A stretch of 64,000 nucleotides of DNA from Agarivorans albus (GTDB lineage Bacteria; Pseudomonadota; Gammaproteobacteria; Enterobacterales; Celerinatantimonadaceae), in assembly GCF_019670105.1 (NCBI RefSeq), contig NZ_AP023032.1, positions 4,100,001 to 4,164,000 of the forward strand, written 5' to 3'. This document shows, in pieces, positions 37,483-49,365 of this stretch. The position numbers were made by a program, and so were the translations under genes. Numbering within the stretch: position 1 is the first letter of the stretch; every line of letters starts with the position of its first letter. Below the pieces are notes generated by a model. That model made no database searches, was not told the DNA's origin, and was given only the letters and a program-made list of their open reading frames with translations.

Positions 37483-37868
37483 AGATGCACCACTCTATCG
37501 CTACTTAACATCGCAGTAGCCATTTCGGCTAAACCAGACATATTAAACTCGTTGTGCATATTCGCCGGCAATTGATTTACTGCTGCTTCTTCCTGACCAA
37601 TAACTCCTCTGCGGTAGGCAGCTGCACTGCATACAAGAAGCGAACACGCAGATGCTTTTTTTATATCGAGCCAGTGCTGATGAATATTTACTTCATCACT
37701 TGCTGGTAGCGAAGTAGACAGGCCATTACTCACCCCATCTAGATAAAAGAATACCGTTTTTATCTGATGGCCAGCTTCAATCAAAGCATTGGCAAAGTTA
37801 AGCGCCGAAGCACTTCCCTGCTTGCCATACAAGGGGCTAGTAACAACCAGAGTATAGGTAAGGCTCAT
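37479..37868 (-). CDS. tusD: Sulfurtransferase TusD (copy A)
   Basis: 129 residues of the DsrE/TusD family. The persulfide-forming Cys is in LLVCSAAAYRRGV, which matches the catalytic Cys78 region of E. coli TusD; the N-terminal VVTSPLYGKQGSASALNFA is also typical. Three nucleotides after ridA. Confidence 0.92.
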   Translation of the reverse strand: MSLTYTLVVTSPLYGKQGSASALNFANALIEAGHQIKTVFFYLDGVSNGLSTSLPASDEVNIHQHWLDIKKASACSLLVCSAAAYRRGVIGQEEAAVNQLPANMHNEFNMSGLAEMATAMLSSDRVVHL

Positions 37869-37871
37869 AAA

Positions 37872-38255
37872 CTACTTAATATGCGCAATAGCTTCTACTT
37901 CTACCAACACATCTTTAGGTAAACGCGCTACTTCTACACATGAACGCGCAGGTGCACTTTCTGGGAAGTAACTCGCGTAAACATCATTAAAGGCAACAAA
38001 ATTAGCCATATCACTTAGAAAGCAGGTAGTTTTAAACACTGTTGAAGCATCTGCACCAGCAGCAGCTAATACCGCCATTAGATTCTCCATTACTTGTTTT
38101 GTTTGCTCGCTTATTCCTCCTTCCACGATCTCCATCGATTCAGGATCTAACGGGATTTGGCCTGAAGTAAAGACCAATTCGTCAATTTTAGTTGCTTGAG
38201 AATATGGGCCAATTGCAGCTGGAGCCGCTTCTGTCGATACAATTTGTTTGCTCAT
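37872..38255 (-). CDS. ridA: RidA family 2-iminobutanoate/2-iminopropanoate deaminase (copy A)
   Basis: 127 residues of the YjgF/YER057c/UK114 family: APAAIGPYSQATKIDELVFTSGQI and PARSCVEVARLPKDVLVEVEAIA with the catalytic Arg. It hydrolyses reactive enamine/imine intermediates from PLP enzymes. It lies between the rpoC terminator and tusD, a placement unlike E. coli (where ridA is near pyrBI), and forms one unit with tusDCB. Confidence 0.93.
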   Translation of the reverse strand: MSKQIVSTEAAPAAIGPYSQATKIDELVFTSGQIPLDPESMEIVEGGISEQTKQVMENLMAVLAAAGADASTVFKTTCFLSDMANFVAFNDVYASYFPESAPARSCVEVARLPKDVLVEVEAIAHIK

Positions 38256-38289
38256 AAAATGCTCTGGATTTTGTTGTTTTTAAAAATGG

Positions 38290-38318
38290 AGTCTGTGACG
38301 AACGCTAACACTTGTCAA
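38290..38318 (-). promoter_or_regulatory. Putative promoter of ridA-tusDCB (copy A)
   Basis: On the minus strand a perfect TTGACA (38313-38318), 17-nt spacer, then CAGACT (38290-38295), which matches the -10 consensus at only three positions. It lies between the rpoC terminator and ridA. Confidence 0.4.
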
Positions 38319-38353
38319 ATATTTTGCAGAGGGATAGTTAAAGCGAAGACATT

Positions 38354-38382
38354 AAAAAAGGCAGCCAATGGCTGCCTTTTTT
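38354..38382 (-). terminator. Terminator after rpoC (copy A)
   Basis: GGCAGCC, loop AAT, GGCTGCC with six A on one side and six T on the other, 20 nt after the rpoC stop. It separates the rpl-rpo operon from ridA-tusDCB. Confidence 0.92.
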
Positions 38383-38401
38383 ATCTTAGTAGAGTCAGCT
38401 A

Positions 38402-41400
38402 CTACTCTGTTTCGCCACCAGGGGCTGCATTTAGTAGAGCTGCTAAGTTATCAGCTGCTTCATCTGCAGTAATTGGAGCTGGCGCTTCAGTTTGATTGCG
38501 ACGATTCTCGTGGTAGGCATAACCAGTACCAGCAGGAATCAAGCGACCAACAATAACGTTCTCTTTAAGACCGCGTAGTTCGTCCTGTTTTCCACCCACT
38601 GCTGCTTCGGTAAGCACGCGAGTAGTTTCTTGGAACGAAGCCGCAGAAATAAACGACTCTGTAGATAGTGACGCCTTAGTAATACCTAGTAACTCACGAC
38701 GGTATACCGCAGGACGTTTGCCTTCAGCTTCTAATTGACGATTCTCAATATTCACACGGGCAACTTCAGCTTGCTCACCTAGCAAGAAGCTAGAATCACC
38801 AGCATCTAGAATCAAACACTTACGAAGCATTTGACGCACGATAGTTTCAATGTGTTTATCGTTAATCTTCACACCTTGTAAACGGTATACGTCTTGTACT
38901 TCGTTTACGATGTAGTTAGAAACAGGGCTAATGCCACGTAAACGTAAAATGTCATGTGGTGATTCTGGACCATCGGCAATTACTTCACCTTTAGCAACTT
39001 TCTCACCTTCAAACACGTTTAGATTACGCCACTTAGGAATCATTTCTTCGTAAGCATCGCCTTCAGCAGGAGTAATCACCAAGCGGCGCTTACCTTTGGT
39101 TTCTTTACCGAAACTAATAGTACCGGTAATTTCTGCCAAAATAGCTGGCTCTTTAGGCTGACGAGCTTCGAACAAGTCGGCTACGCGAGGTAGACCACCG
39201 GTAATATCTTTAGTACCGCTTGATTCTTGTGGGATACGAGCAATTGCATCACCAACACCTACTTCAGCATTATCTTCTAAGTTTACAATCGCTTTTGCAG
39301 ACAAGAAGTACTGAGCTGGAATATCAGTACCGGCAATAAGTACGTCGTTACCAGAACCGTCAACCAATTTCACCATTGGACGCATTTCTTTACCAGCGCC
39401 AGGGCGCTCGTTAGGGTCCATAACGTGAATACTAGAAAGACCAGTTAGTTCATCAGTTTGACGGCTAACAGTTACGCCTTCAACCATGTCGATGAACTTA
39501 ACGCGACCCGGTACTTCAGTAATAATTGGGTGTGTATGTGGGTCCCAGTTAGCAACTGTGTCGCCAGAGGTAACCGCACCACCGTCTACTACTTCAAGTA
39601 TTGCACCGTATTGAAGCTTGTGGCTTTCTTTGGTTTGACCCATTTCATCAATAATGGTCAATTCAGTAGAACGAGAGGTTACAACTAACTTGCCTTCGCT
39701 GTTAGTTACTACTTTAGCGTTGTGTAGCTTAATAGTACCTGCGTTCTTAACTTGAATGCTGTTCTCTGCTGCCGCACGCGATGCCGCACCACCAATGTGG
39801 AAGGTACGCATGGTAAGCTGAGTACCTGGCTCACCAATTGATTGAGCTGCAACTACACCAACCGCTTCACCGCGACCAACCAAGTGGCCACGAGCTAGGT
39901 CACGACCATAACAAAGAGCACAAACACCAAAGTCGTTAGCACAGCTAATTACTGAGCGTACTTTAACGGTATCCACTGAGTTCTCTTCAAGAAGGTCACA
40001 CAGTTTCTCGTCAAGTAGTGTTTTGTCTTTAAGCAGTACTTCGTTCTCAGTACCAGGCTTAATTACATCGCCTACTAGAACACGACCAAGAACACGCTCA
40101 CGTAATGGCTCAACAACATCACCCCCCTCAATGTGAGGCGTCATGATAATACCGTCTTCGGTACCACAGTCAGTTTCGGTAACAACCAAATCCTGGGCAA
40201 CATCTACTAGACGACGTGTTAAGTAACCAGAGTTAGCAGTCTTCAATGCGGTATCGGCCAAACCTTTACGCGCACCGTGGGTTGAGATGAAGTACTGAAG
40301 TACGTTCAAACCTTCACGGAAGTTAGCCACAATCGGCGTTTCGATAATCGAACCATCCGGTTTAGCCATCAAGCCACGCATACCAGCTAGCTGACGAATC
40401 TGTGCAGCACTACCACGTGCGCCAGAGTCGGCCATCATAAAGATGCTGTTGAATGAGTCTTGACTCTCTTCTTCGCCATCTTTGTTGATAACTGTTTCAG
40501 TAGACAAGTTGTCCATCATCGCTTTCGATACTTTTTCGTTAGCCGAAGCCCAAATATCGATTACTTTGTTGTAACGCTCGCCTGCGGTTACCAAACCAGC
40601 TAGGAACTGCTCTTGAATTTCGCTTACTTCGTCACTGGCTTCTTCCACGATGTCTTTCTTAGCATCAGGGATAACCATGTCGTTAATACCTACAGAGGCA
40701 CCAGACAAGGTTGCGTAATGGAAACCGGTGTACATTAATTGGTCAGCAAAAATAACTGAGTGCTTAAGACCTAGTTTACGGTAACAGGTGTTTAGCAATC
40801 CTGAGATTTGCTTCTTACCCATTGACTGGTTAACTAAATCAAATGGCAAACCTTTAGGTACAATTAACCATAAAATGGCACGACCAATGGTAGTTTGCTT
40901 AATCTCAGTTTTTTCGATTTTAGAGCCGTCTTCAGCTACAACAACCTCAGTAATACGTACGTTTACACGTGCGTGAATACTGGCTTGTTTAGCGCGGTAT
41001 AACTTCTCAGCCTCTTTAGGGCCAGAAAGGTACATACCTTCACCTTCAGCGTTAACACGTTCACGAGTCATGTAGTACAGACCCAATACAACGTCTTGCG
41101 AAGGAACGATAATAGGCTCACCGTTAGCTGGTGATAGTACGTTGTTGGTCGACATCATCAACGAACGTGCTTCTAACTGTGCTTCTAAGGTCAACGGTAC
41201 GTGTACCGCCATTTGGTCACCATCGAAGTCGGCGTTATAAGCCGCACACACTAGCGGGTGTAATTGAATTGCTTTACCTTCAATTAGCACAGGCTCAAAG
41301 GCTTGAATACCCAAACGGTGCAAGGTTGGTGCACGGTTAAGTAATACTGGGTGTTCGCGGATAACTTCTTCAAGAATATCCCACACTTCACCGCCTTCGC

Positions 41401-42607
41401 GCTCAACCATTTTCTTAGCAGCTTTAATTGTAGTCGCAAGACCACGCAGCTCTAGCTTGCCATAGATGAATGGTTTGAATAGCTCAAGTGCCATTTTCTT
41501 AGGAAGACCACACTGGTGTAGACGCAGTGTTGGACCAACGGTAATTACCGAACGACCTGAGTAATCTACACGCTTACCTAGCAAGTTCTGACGGAAACGA
41601 CCTTGCTTACCTTTGATCATATCGGCCAAAGATTTAAGCGGACGCTTGTTAGAACCAGTAATAGCACGACCACGACGACCATTGTCTAACAAGGCATCAA
41701 CTGCTTCTTGCAGCATACGCTTTTCGTTACGCACAATAATGTCTGGAGCAGCTAGGTCTAATAGACGCTTCAAACGGTTGTTACGGTTGATTACACGACG
41801 GTATAAATCGTTCAAATCAGACGTAGCAAAACGGCCGCCATCTAGTGGTACTAGTGGGCGCAAATCTGGTGGAAGAACCGGTAATACGGTCATAATCATC
41901 CACTCAGGTTTGTTACCTGAATCGCGGAACGCTTCCATAAGCTTAAGACGCTTAGTGGTCTTCTTACGCTTAGTTTCAGAGTTAGTAGTTTGTAACTCTT
42001 CGCGCATTACTTCGATTTCTTGGTCAAGCTCTAAATGACGCAATAAAGCTAATACAGCTTCAGCGCCCATTTTAGCTTCAAACTCGTCACCGTACTCTTC
42101 AAGTGAATCCAAGTAAGTTTCTTCGGTAAGCATTTGACCGCGCTCTAAGCTGGTCATGCCAGGCTCAGTCACAACAAATGATTCGAAGTAAAGCACTCGT
42201 TCAATATCACGTAAAGTCATATCTAGTAATAAACCAATACGCGATGGTAATGATTTTAAGAACCAGATGTGCGCTACAGGAGAAGCTAATTCGATATGAC
42301 CCATTCGATCACGACGAACTTTAGATTGGGTAACTTCTACGCCACACTTCTCACAAATAACACCACGGTGTTTCAAACGTTTGTATTTACCACACAAACA
42401 TTCGTAATCTTTTACTGGGCCAAAAATACGGGCACAGAATAAACCGTCACGCTCAGGCTTAAAAGTACGATAGTTAATCGTCTCTGGTTTCTTCACCTCA
42501 CCAAACGACCAACTGCGGATCTGGTCTGGTGAAGCTAGGCCAATTTTAATGCCTTCAAACTCTTCGGTCTTGCTTTGTTGCTTAAGAAACTTAAGTAAAT
42601 CTTTCAC
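38402..42607 (-). CDS. rpoC: RNA polymerase beta' subunit (copy A)
   Basis: 1401 residues (E. coli 1407). The N-terminal zinc site [19 protein letters not shown], the catalytic [10 protein letters not shown] loop with its three Asp Mg ligands, the bridge helix/trigger-loop region, and the second Cys cluster ([13 protein letters not shown]) are intact. It forms the catalytic centre with RpoB. Follows rpoB after 82 nt. Confidence 0.97.
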   Translation of the reverse strand: MKDLLKFLKQQSKTEEFEGIKIGLASPDQIRSWSFGEVKKPETINYRTFKPERDGLFCARIFGPVKDYECLCGKYKRLKHRGVICEKCGVEVTQSKVRRDRMGHIELASPVAHIWFLKSLPSRIGLLLDMTLRDIERVLYFESFVVTEPGMTSLERGQMLTEETYLDSLEEYGDEFEAKMGAEAVLALLRHLELDQEIEVMREELQTTNSETKRKKTTKRLKLMEAFRDSGNKPEWMIMTVLPVLPPDLRPLVPLDGGRFATSDLNDLYRRVINRNNRLKRLLDLAAPDIIVRNEKRMLQEAVDALLDNGRRGRAITGSNKRPLKSLADMIKGKQGRFRQNLLGKRVDYSGRSVITVGPTLRLHQCGLPKKMALELFKPFIYGKLELRGLATTIKAAKKMVEREGGEVWDILEEVIREHPVLLNRAPTLHRLGIQAFEPVLIEGKAIQLHPLVCAAYNADFDGDQMAVHVPLTLEAQLEARSLMMSTNNVLSPANGEPIIVPSQDVVLGLYYMTRERVNAEGEGMYLSGPKEAEKLYRAKQASIHARVNVRITEVVVAEDGSKIEKTEIKQTTIGRAILWLIVPKGLPFDLVNQSMGKKQISGLLNTCYRKLGLKHSVIFADQLMYTGFHYATLSGASVGINDMVIPDAKKDIVEEASDEVSEIQEQFLAGLVTAGERYNKVIDIWASANEKVSKAMMDNLSTETVINKDGEEESQDSFNSIFMMADSGARGSAAQIRQLAGMRGLMAKPDGSIIETPIVANFREGLNVLQYFISTHGARKGLADTALKTANSGYLTRRLVDVAQDLVVTETDCGTEDGIIMTPHIEGGDVVEPLRERVLGRVLVGDVIKPGTENEVLLKDKTLLDEKLCDLLEENSVDTVKVRSVISCANDFGVCALCYGRDLARGHLVGRGEAVGVVAAQSIGEPGTQLTMRTFHIGGAASRAAAENSIQVKNAGTIKLHNAKVVTNSEGKLVVTSRSTELTIIDEMGQTKESHKLQYGAILEVVDGGAVTSGDTVANWDPHTHPIITEVPGRVKFIDMVEGVTVSRQTDELTGLSSIHVMDPNERPGAGKEMRPMVKLVDGSGNDVLIAGTDIPAQYFLSAKAIVNLEDNAEVGVGDAIARIPQESSGTKDITGGLPRVADLFEARQPKEPAILAEITGTISFGKETKGKRRLVITPAEGDAYEEMIPKWRNLNVFEGEKVAKGEVIADGPESPHDILRLRGISPVSNYIVNEVQDVYRLQGVKINDKHIETIVRQMLRKCLILDAGDSSFLLGEQAEVARVNIENRQLEAEGKRPAVYRRELLGITKASLSTESFISAASFQETTRVLTEAAVGGKQDELRGLKENVIVGRLIPAGTGYAYHENRRNQTEAPAPITADEAADNLAALLNAAPGGETE

Positions 42608-42615
42608 GTTTCTCT

Positions 42616-42657
42616 CCAGGTTGGAGTTAAACCTGGGGCGTTTCTAATGAAACGCCC
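42616..42657. repeat. Two consecutive hairpins in the rpoB-rpoC spacer (copy A)
   Basis: CCAGGTT/AACCTGG (42616-42622, 42630-42636) and GGGCGTTTC/GAAACGCCC (42636-42644, 42649-42657). They share one base. No long U tract, so probably processing or stability elements. Confidence 0.75.
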
Positions 42658-42689
42658 GCCTTGCTTTTAATTCAGGTGAAGTCCTGTGC

Positions 42690-45600
42690 TTACAGCTCAT
42701 CCAACTCAATGTTGATACCAAGAGAGCGAATCTCTTTGAGCAACACGTTGAACGACTCAGGCATTCCTGGCTCCATCTGGTGGTTACCATCAACGATGTT
42801 CTTGTACATCTTAGTACGACCGTTAACGTCATCAGATTTAACCGTTAGCATTTCCTGTAGGGTGTAAGCAGCACCGTATGCTTCTAGTGCCCATACTTCC
42901 ATCTCACCGAAGCGCTGACCACCAAACTGTGCTTTACCACCTAGAGGTTGCTGAGTAACCAAGCTGTAAGAACCAGTAGAACGAGCGTGCATCTTGTCAT
43001 CAACCAAGTGGTTAAGTTTCAACATGTACATGTAACCAACAGTTACAGGGCGCTCAAATTCTTGACCGGTACGGCCGTCACGTAACACGATTTGACCTGA
43101 ATCAGGTAAGTCGGCTAAACGTAATAGCTCTTTAATTTCAGCTTCTTTAGCACCATCAAATGCAGGGGTAGCCATTGGCACACCGCCACGTAAGTTCTTG
43201 GCTAAAGTCATTACTTCTTCATCAGTGAAGCTAGCAACGTCAACTTTAAGCGCGTCATCACCTACGTTGTACACTTTCTGGATGAAGTCACGCAGTTTAT
43301 CCATTTCGATTTCACGCTGAACTTTCAGCATTTCATCAATTTTTTCACCAACACCTTTAGCTGCTAGGCCTAAGTGGGTTTCAAGGATCTGACCGATGTT
43401 CATCCGCGATGGTACACCTAGTGGGTTCAAGCAGATGTCTACTGGGCGACCAGTTTCGTCATAAGGCATATCTTCACGAGGAACAATGGTAGAAATTACA
43501 CCTTTGTTACCGTGACGACCAGCCATCTTGTCACCAGGTTGAATACGACGCTTAACTGCTAAGTAAACTTTAACAATCTTCAGTACGCCAGGCGCTAAGT
43601 CATCACCTTGGGTGATCTTACGGCGCTTAATGTCGAACTGCTTGTCGAATTCAGCTTTGATTTCGTCGTATTGCGCAGCAATTTGTTCTAGCTGCGTTTG
43701 CGCGTCTTCATCGCTTAATGCCGCTTCTAGCCACTCTGCTGGTTGCTGGCGGTCTAAGTCAGCTTCTGACTTACCGGCTGCAATCAATACAGATTTAGCA
43801 CGAGCAAAGATACCGTCTTCAAGGATCTTGAATTCTTCGGTTAAATCTTTTTTCGCTTCTTTAAGCTGCATAGACTCAATTTCTTGAGCACGCTTGTCTT
43901 TTTCTACGCCATCGCGAGTAAAGACTTGAACGTCGATTACGGTACCAAATACAGAGTTAGGTACACGTAGTGATGTATCTTTAACATCAGACGCTTTCTC
44001 ACCGAAGATGGCACGCAATAGCTTCTCTTCAGGTGTTAATTGTGTTTCACCTTTAGGGGTTACTTTACCCACTAAGATGTCACCTGGCTTAACTTCAGCA
44101 CCAACGTAAACAATACCTGACTCATCAAGTTTGCTTAGCGCTGATTCACCAACGTTTGGAATATCGGCTGAGATTTCTTCACTGCCAAGCTTAGTATCAC
44201 GAGCGATACAGCTTAACTCTTGAATGTGAATAGTAGTAAAGCGATCTTCTTTAACTACGTTCTCAGAAATACCGATTGAATCCTCAAAGTTGTAACCATT
44301 CCAAGGCATGAACGCTACGCGCATGTTTTGACCCAATGCCAACTCACCTAAGTCAGTTGAAGGACCATCTGCTAGTACGTCGCCTTTAGCTACCAATTCG
44401 CCTGATTTAACTACCGGACGTTGGTTGATACAGGTGTTTTGGTTAGAACGGGTGTACTTTGTTAGCGTGTAAATGTCGATACCTGCCTCACCAGGAAGCA
44501 TCTCGTCTTCATTTACTTTAACTACGATGCGGCTAGCATCTGCGTAGTCAACCGTACCGCCACGTTTCGATACAACAGTTACACCAGAGTCAACCGCTAC
44601 AGCACGTTCAATACCAGTACCTACCAACGGCTTATCAGCACGCAGTGTTGGTACAGCTTGACGTTGCATGTTAGAACCCATCAATGCACGGTTTGCATCA
44701 TCGTGTTCTAGGAACGGAATCAACGATGCCGCCACAGAAATAATCTGCTGAGGACTTACGTCCATGTACTGAATTTGGTCAGTAGGCATGTAGGTTGATT
44801 CACCCTTGTGGCGACAAGGTACTAAATCTGTTTCAAGTAATTTACCATTTGCGTCGGCTTCAGCGTTTGCCTGAGCGATCACATAAGTGCCTTCATCAAT
44901 CGCTGATAAGTAATCTACTTCATCAGTGATTTGGCCTTCAATTACTTTGCGGTAAGGGGTTTCTAAGAAACCAAACTCATTAGTGCGAGAGTAAACCGCC
45001 AACGAGTTAATCAAACCAATGTTTGGACCTTCCGGCGTTTCAATCGGACATAAACGACCGTAGTGCGTTGGGTGTACATCTCGCACTTCAAAGCCAGCAC
45101 GTTCACGAGTTAAACCACCTGGGCCTAATGCAGAAACACGACGTTTGTGTGTTACTTCAGAAAGCGGGTTGTTTTGATCCATGAACTGAGACAATTGGCT
45201 TGAACCAAAGAACTCTTTAACCGCAGCCGAGATTGGCTTAGCGTTAATTAAGTCTTGTGGCATCAATGCATCAAGGTCACCTAAGCTTAGGCGCTCTTTA
45301 ACAGCACGCTCTACACGTACTAGACCAACGCGGAATTGGTTTTCAGCCATTTCGCCTACGCTACGAATACGACGGTTACCAAGGTGGTCGATATCATCAA
45401 CTTCACCACGGCCGTTACGAATTTCGATTAGCGTTTGCATAACCTTAACGATGTCTTCTTTATCAAGTACACCAGCCACTGAACCGTCTTCACGGCCAAC
45501 ACGGCTGTTGAACTTCATACGGCCTACTGTTGACAAGTCGTAACGGTCGCCGTTAAAGAACAAGTTCTCGAACAAGGCTTCTGCTGCGTCTTTTGTTGGT

Positions 45601-46724
45601 GGCTCACCAGGACGCATCATACGGTAGATTTCAACTAACGCCTCTAGGCGGTTTGTTGAAGAATCAACACGCAAGGTATCAGAGATAAATGAACCATGAT
45701 CTAAGTCATTGGTATAAATCGTTTTTATCACCGAGTGACCTGCTTGCGAAAGCGCAGCAATTAACTCTAGGTTTAATTCGCTGTTAGCCTCGGCAATAAC
45801 TTCACCAGTGCTTTCGTCAACATACTCTTCAGCCAATACTTTATCAGCAAGGTACTCAACCGGCACTTCGATTTGCTCAACGCCTGATTTTTCCAGTTGA
45901 CGAATATGGCGCGCTGTTACACGACGGCCTGCTTCAATCAATACTTCGCCGTTTAGCATAACGTCGAAAGAAACAGTGTCACCACGTAAACGGGCTGGTA
46001 CTAGCTCCATCATCACCTTACCGTCTTTCAATTCGAAAGCAGTAGAGTCAAAGAAGGTTTCTAGAATCTCTTGCGTGGTCATTTCTAACGCGCGCAAAAT
46101 AATAGATGCTGGAAGCTTACGACGACGGTCGATACGAACAAACAAGTTGTCTTTAGGATCGAATTCGAAGTCTAACCATGAACCACGGTAAGGAATAACG
46201 CGCGCGTTATATAACACTTTACCTGATGAATGTGTTTTACCACGGTCATGATCGTAGAATACACCAGGACTACGGTGTAACTGAGATACGATAACACGCT
46301 CTGTACCATTAATTACAAAGGTACCGTTACCTGTCATCAATGGGATTTCACCCATGTATACTTCTTGCTCTTTGATGTCTTTAACCGTGCCAGCCGGAGC
46401 CTCACGATCAAACAACACTAAACGCAATTTAACGCGCAAGGGAGCAGAGTAGGTGACTCCACGAATTTGACATTCTTTAACGTCAAAAACCGGCTCGCCA
46501 AGACGATAGCTAACATATTGTAGCTCTGAATATCCTGAATAACTGGCAATCGGGAATACACTGCGGAATGCAGCTTCCAGCCCATACTCGCCTTCAGGAT
46601 CGATCTCTATGAATTTCTCAAAAGAGTCAAGCTGTATTGAAAGCAGGTAAGGCGTGTCCACTACTTGAGGACGTTTTCCAAAGTCCTTACGAATGCGTTT
46701 TTTCTCTGTATAAGAGTAAACCAT
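42690..46724 (-). CDS. rpoB: RNA polymerase beta subunit (copy A, complete)
   Basis: 1344 residues (E. coli 1342). The rifampicin-pocket sequence [20 protein letters not shown] and [11 protein letters not shown] is wild type at the positions equivalent to E. coli 516, 526 and 531. The C-terminus [19 protein letters not shown] is canonical. It begins with ATG at 46724 after GAGGAACC. It follows rplL across a 225-nt gap holding an attenuator-like hairpin. Confidence 0.98.
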   Translation of the reverse strand: MVYSYTEKKRIRKDFGKRPQVVDTPYLLSIQLDSFEKFIEIDPEGEYGLEAAFRSVFPIASYSGYSELQYVSYRLGEPVFDVKECQIRGVTYSAPLRVKLRLVLFDREAPAGTVKDIKEQEVYMGEIPLMTGNGTFVINGTERVIVSQLHRSPGVFYDHDRGKTHSSGKVLYNARVIPYRGSWLDFEFDPKDNLFVRIDRRRKLPASIILRALEMTTQEILETFFDSTAFELKDGKVMMELVPARLRGDTVSFDVMLNGEVLIEAGRRVTARHIRQLEKSGVEQIEVPVEYLADKVLAEEYVDESTGEVIAEANSELNLELIAALSQAGHSVIKTIYTNDLDHGSFISDTLRVDSSTNRLEALVEIYRMMRPGEPPTKDAAEALFENLFFNGDRYDLSTVGRMKFNSRVGREDGSVAGVLDKEDIVKVMQTLIEIRNGRGEVDDIDHLGNRRIRSVGEMAENQFRVGLVRVERAVKERLSLGDLDALMPQDLINAKPISAAVKEFFGSSQLSQFMDQNNPLSEVTHKRRVSALGPGGLTRERAGFEVRDVHPTHYGRLCPIETPEGPNIGLINSLAVYSRTNEFGFLETPYRKVIEGQITDEVDYLSAIDEGTYVIAQANAEADANGKLLETDLVPCRHKGESTYMPTDQIQYMDVSPQQIISVAASLIPFLEHDDANRALMGSNMQRQAVPTLRADKPLVGTGIERAVAVDSGVTVVSKRGGTVDYADASRIVVKVNEDEMLPGEAGIDIYTLTKYTRSNQNTCINQRPVVKSGELVAKGDVLADGPSTDLGELALGQNMRVAFMPWNGYNFEDSIGISENVVKEDRFTTIHIQELSCIARDTKLGSEEISADIPNVGESALSKLDESGIVYVGAEVKPGDILVGKVTPKGETQLTPEEKLLRAIFGEKASDVKDTSLRVPNSVFGTVIDVQVFTRDGVEKDKRAQEIESMQLKEAKKDLTEEFKILEDGIFARAKSVLIAAGKSEADLDRQQPAEWLEAALSDEDAQTQLEQIAAQYDEIKAEFDKQFDIKRRKITQGDDLAPGVLKIVKVYLAVKRRIQPGDKMAGRHGNKGVISTIVPREDMPYDETGRPVDICLNPLGVPSRMNIGQILETHLGLAAKGVGEKIDEMLKVQREIEMDKLRDFIQKVYNVGDDALKVDVASFTDEEVMTLAKNLRGGVPMATPAFDGAKEAEIKELLRLADLPDSGQIVLRDGRTGQEFERPVTVGYMYMLKLNHLVDDKMHARSTGSYSLVTQQPLGGKAQFGGQRFGEMEVWALEAYGAAYTLQEMLTVKSDDVNGRTKMYKNIVDGNHQMEPGMPESFNVLLKEIRSLGINIELDEL

Positions 46725-46882
46725 ATGGTTCCTCAGCTCGCTGATAAGTGACCCACTCTGTCCGCAAAATCTGGGACAGTTCTTACATACCGTTTGTCAT
46801 TGTCGAAGAGAATTCCTTCTCTAAGTTTTTTGCTAGACGCACCATCTAAAACGGTGATAAAAAAGACGGCGTCCTACAGCGC

Positions 46883-46913
46883 AAAAAGGCCGGTGATTAA
46901 ATAACCACCAGCC
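46883..46913 (-). terminator. Attenuator-like hairpin between rplL and rpoB
   Basis: On the minus strand GCTGGTGG...CACCGGC forms a stem followed by CTTTTTGCG. E. coli has a partial terminator at the same place that reduces rpoBC relative to L7/L12; the position supports the same role. Confidence 0.6.
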
Positions 46914-46949
46914 ATAGCCTATAAAGGCTGCAATCTACTTATAGGTAGA

Positions 46950-47315
46950 TTACTTAAGCTCAACAGAAGCACCAGCTTCTTCAAGAGCAGCTTTAAGAGC
47001 TTCAGCTTCTTCTTTCTCAACGCCTTCTTTGATTGCAGCAGGAGCTGAATCAACAAGACCTTTAGCTTCTTTCAGGCCTAGACCTGTAGCGCCACGTACC
47101 GCTTTAATAGCAGCAACTTTGTTAGCGCCAGCAGCAGTAAGAATTACGTCGAATTCTGATTGCTCTTCAGCAGCAGCACCAGCGTCACCAGCAACAGCAA
47201 CAGCTGCAGCAGCAGATACGCCGAACTTCTCTTCCATAGCTTCGATTAGTTCAACAACGTCCATTACTGACATTTCAGCAACAGCTTCGATAATTTGGTC
47301 TTTAGTGATAGACAT
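46950..47315 (-). CDS. rplL: 50S ribosomal protein L7/L12
   Basis: 121 residues. N-terminal dimer domain ([17 protein letters not shown]), Ala/Gly-rich hinge near 35-52, and C-terminal factor-binding domain with [20 protein letters not shown]. It forms the stalk with L10. 54 nt after rplJ. Confidence 0.97.
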   Translation of the reverse strand: MSITKDQIIEAVAEMSVMDVVELIEAMEEKFGVSAAAAVAVAGDAGAAAEEQSEFDVILTAAGANKVAAIKAVRGATGLGLKEAKGLVDSAPAAIKEGVEKEEAEALKAALEEAGASVELK

Positions 47316-47369
47316 GACTCAAATTCCTAAATTCAATTAAATTTATAAAATAATGTAGCAACAAGCAAA

Positions 47370-47864
47370 TTATGCTGCTTCTGACTCTTTTTGATCGCGT
47401 AGTGCGGCCAGAGTGCGAACCAGCTTGCCTGCAGAAGCTTCTTTCATAGTTGCCATTAACTTGGCAATTGCTTCTTCGTAAGTTGGTAGTTTTGCAAGAA
47501 CGTTTACGTCTGCTAATGCACCTTCAAATGCTGCTGCACGTACTTCAAAGTTGTCTTGCTCTTTAGCGAAGTCTGTAAATAGACGCGCTGCAGCACCTGG
47601 GTGCTCATTAGAGAAGGCAATCAAAGTAGGACCAGTGAATGACTCAGTAAGACATTCTAGGTCTGTGCCAGCTACTGCACGACGAGCAAGGGTATTACGT
47701 ACCACTTGCATAGATACGCCAGCTTCACGTGCTTTAGCACGAAGTGAAGTCATCGCATCTACAGTTACGCCACGTGAATCAGCAACTACTGCAGAAAGTG
47801 CACCTTTGGCAGCTTCGTTGACGCCAGCAACAATTTGCTTCTTGTCTTCGAGTCTTAAGGCCAT
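47370..47864 (-). CDS. rplJ: 50S ribosomal protein L10
   Basis: 164 residues: [46 protein letters not shown]. Binds 23S rRNA and anchors L7/L12 dimers. Its leader carries a recognisable L10-binding RNA (listed). Confidence 0.97.
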   Translation of the reverse strand: MALRLEDKKQIVAGVNEAAKGALSAVVADSRGVTVDAMTSLRAKAREAGVSMQVVRNTLARRAVAGTDLECLTESFTGPTLIAFSNEHPGAAARLFTDFAKEQDNFEVRAAAFEGALADVNVLAKLPTYEEAIAKLMATMKEASAGKLVRTLAALRDQKESEAA

Positions 47865-47956
47865 TGGCTTTACTCCTGGATTCCAATACCAGATAAATCT
47901 GGTGTTTACTTCCCTCTAAGTCATTAGATTTAGAGGCCTTTACGGTTTGGTTGTCC

Positions 47957-48052
47957 AGAATAAAAAATTTATTCTTGGGTTTCCTCACCATCTACGTAGG
48001 AGATTAAGCTAGAAACTAGCACCTACGGTCTTGGATGAGGGCATAAGCCCTG
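47957..48052 (-). ncRNA. L10 leader (autoregulatory RNA of rplJ-rplL)
   Basis: On the minus strand GACCGTAGGTGC and, after a variable hairpin, CTACGTAGATGGTGA match the conserved L10-leader core of E. coli, where L10-L12 binds to repress translation. A further AGAATAAA/TTTATTCT hairpin follows downstream. Confidence 0.7.
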
Positions 48053-48061
48053 ACCCATAAA

Positions 48062-48101
48062 TACAAAGCGCAAAATGATAGTATAAATTTTGCGCTTTGT
48101 A
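48062..48101. repeat. 15-bp perfect inverted repeat between rplA and rplJ
   Basis: TACAAAGCGCAAAAT (48062-48076), 10-nt loop, exact reverse complement (48087-48101), starting 5 nt after the rplA stop. No U tract follows on the minus strand. It may be an RNase III or attenuation site ahead of the L10 leader. Confidence 0.85.
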
Positions 48102-48106
48102 AATGA

Positions 48107-48808
48107 TTAAGCTTGAGTATCTAAAGTAGCTACATCAACAGTTAGACCAGCACCCATAGTGGTTGATAGGCTAACTTTCTTGATGAACTGACCTTTAGAT
48201 TGAGCAGGTTTTGCTTTTTTAAGAGCAACAACCAATGCTTCAAGGTTCTCTTTAAGCTTGTCAGCATCAAAATCGGCTTTACCAATAGTAGTATGGATAA
48301 TACCGTTTTTGTCGTTGCGGTAACGAATCTGACCCGCTTTAGCTAGTTTAACTGCATCAGCTACGTTAGGAGTAACTGTACCCACTTTAGGGTTAGGCAT
48401 TAAACCACGTGGACCTAGGATTTGACCTAGTTGACCAACAACGCGCATTGCATCTGGAGAAGCAATTACTACGTCGAAGTCCATCTCACCTGCTTTAACT
48501 TGAGCAGCCAAGTCGTCCATACCAACTACGTCAGCACCAGCTTCAGTAGCGGCTTCGGCGTTAGCACCTTGAGTAAATACAGCAACACGAACGTTACGAC
48601 CAGTACCGTGTGGTAGTACAGTAGCACCACGAACGTTTTGGTCAGATTTACGTGGGTCAACACCAAGGTTAACCGCTGCATCTACGCTTTCTAGGAACTT
48701 AGCTGACGCTAATTCTTTTAGAAGAGCAACAGCTTCGTTTACTGAGTATTCTTTTGTTGAATCAACTTTTTCGTTGATCGCACGCATGCGCTTAGAAAGT
48801 TTTGCCAT
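48107..48808 (-). CDS. rplA: 50S ribosomal protein L1
   Basis: 233 residues: [39 protein letters not shown] split across the two domains, [15 protein letters not shown]. Binds 23S rRNA at the L1 stalk; in E. coli also represses rplKA translation. Four nucleotides after rplK. Confidence 0.97.
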   Translation of the reverse strand: MAKLSKRMRAINEKVDSTKEYSVNEAVALLKELASAKFLESVDAAVNLGVDPRKSDQNVRGATVLPHGTGRNVRVAVFTQGANAEAATEAGADVVGMDDLAAQVKAGEMDFDVVIASPDAMRVVGQLGQILGPRGLMPNPKVGTVTPNVADAVKLAKAGQIRYRNDKNGIIHTTIGKADFDADKLKENLEALVVALKKAKPAQSKGQFIKKVSLSTTMGAGLTVDVATLDTQA

Positions 48809-48812
48809 CGTA

Positions 48813-49241
48813 TTAGCCCTCTACAACCAAGCCCATAGAACGGGCAGAACCTTCAATTGAACGAACCATTGCGTCTACGTCAGCACCAGTCATATCTACT
48901 GCTTTAGTATTAACAATTTCTTCTAGTTGAGCGCGTGTTACTTTGCCAACTTTTTCTTTGTTTGGAACACCAGAACCAGACTTGATGCCAGCCGCTTTCT
49001 TCAATAAGTAAGAAGCAGGTGGAGTTTTGGTTTCAAAAGTGAAAGAACGGTCAGAATAAACAGTAATTACTACTGGTACTGGCGCGCCTTTTTCAATTGA
49101 ATCTGTTTTCGCGTTGAATGCTTTACAGAATTCCATGATGTTTACACCATGTTGACCTAGAGCAGGACCAACTGGTGGTGACGGGTTTGCGGCACCCGCA
49201 GCAACTTGAAGCTTAATATAAGCTTGGACTTTTTTAGCCAT
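48813..49241 (-). CDS. rplK: 50S ribosomal protein L11
   Basis: 142 residues, standard length: [20 protein letters not shown] and [13 protein letters not shown]. Part of the GTPase-associated centre and needed for RelA activation. It heads rplKA behind its own promoter. Confidence 0.97.
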   Translation of the reverse strand: MAKKVQAYIKLQVAAGAANPSPPVGPALGQHGVNIMEFCKAFNAKTDSIEKGAPVPVVITVYSDRSFTFETKTPPASYLLKKAAGIKSGSGVPNKEKVGKVTRAQLEEIVNTKAVDMTGADVDAMVRSIEGSARSMGLVVEG

Positions 49242-49317
49242 TTTAAATTTACCTTATTTTGGGTTCAAACGCCTTTCGCACATGCGATTAGCTTCCCGAT
49301 AGAACAAAGGGCAGCGG

Positions 49318-49347
49318 ATTATAGTCGATCCCCTGCCCTAAAAACAA
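49318..49347 (-). promoter_or_regulatory. Putative rplK promoter
   Basis: On the minus strand TTGTTT (49342-49347), 18-nt spacer and a perfect TATAAT (49318-49323), followed by GC-rich CCGCTGCCC. It lies in the nusG-rplK gap, where E. coli also has a promoter. Confidence 0.55.
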
Positions 49348-49365
49348 CTGATTGTTTATTTTTTA

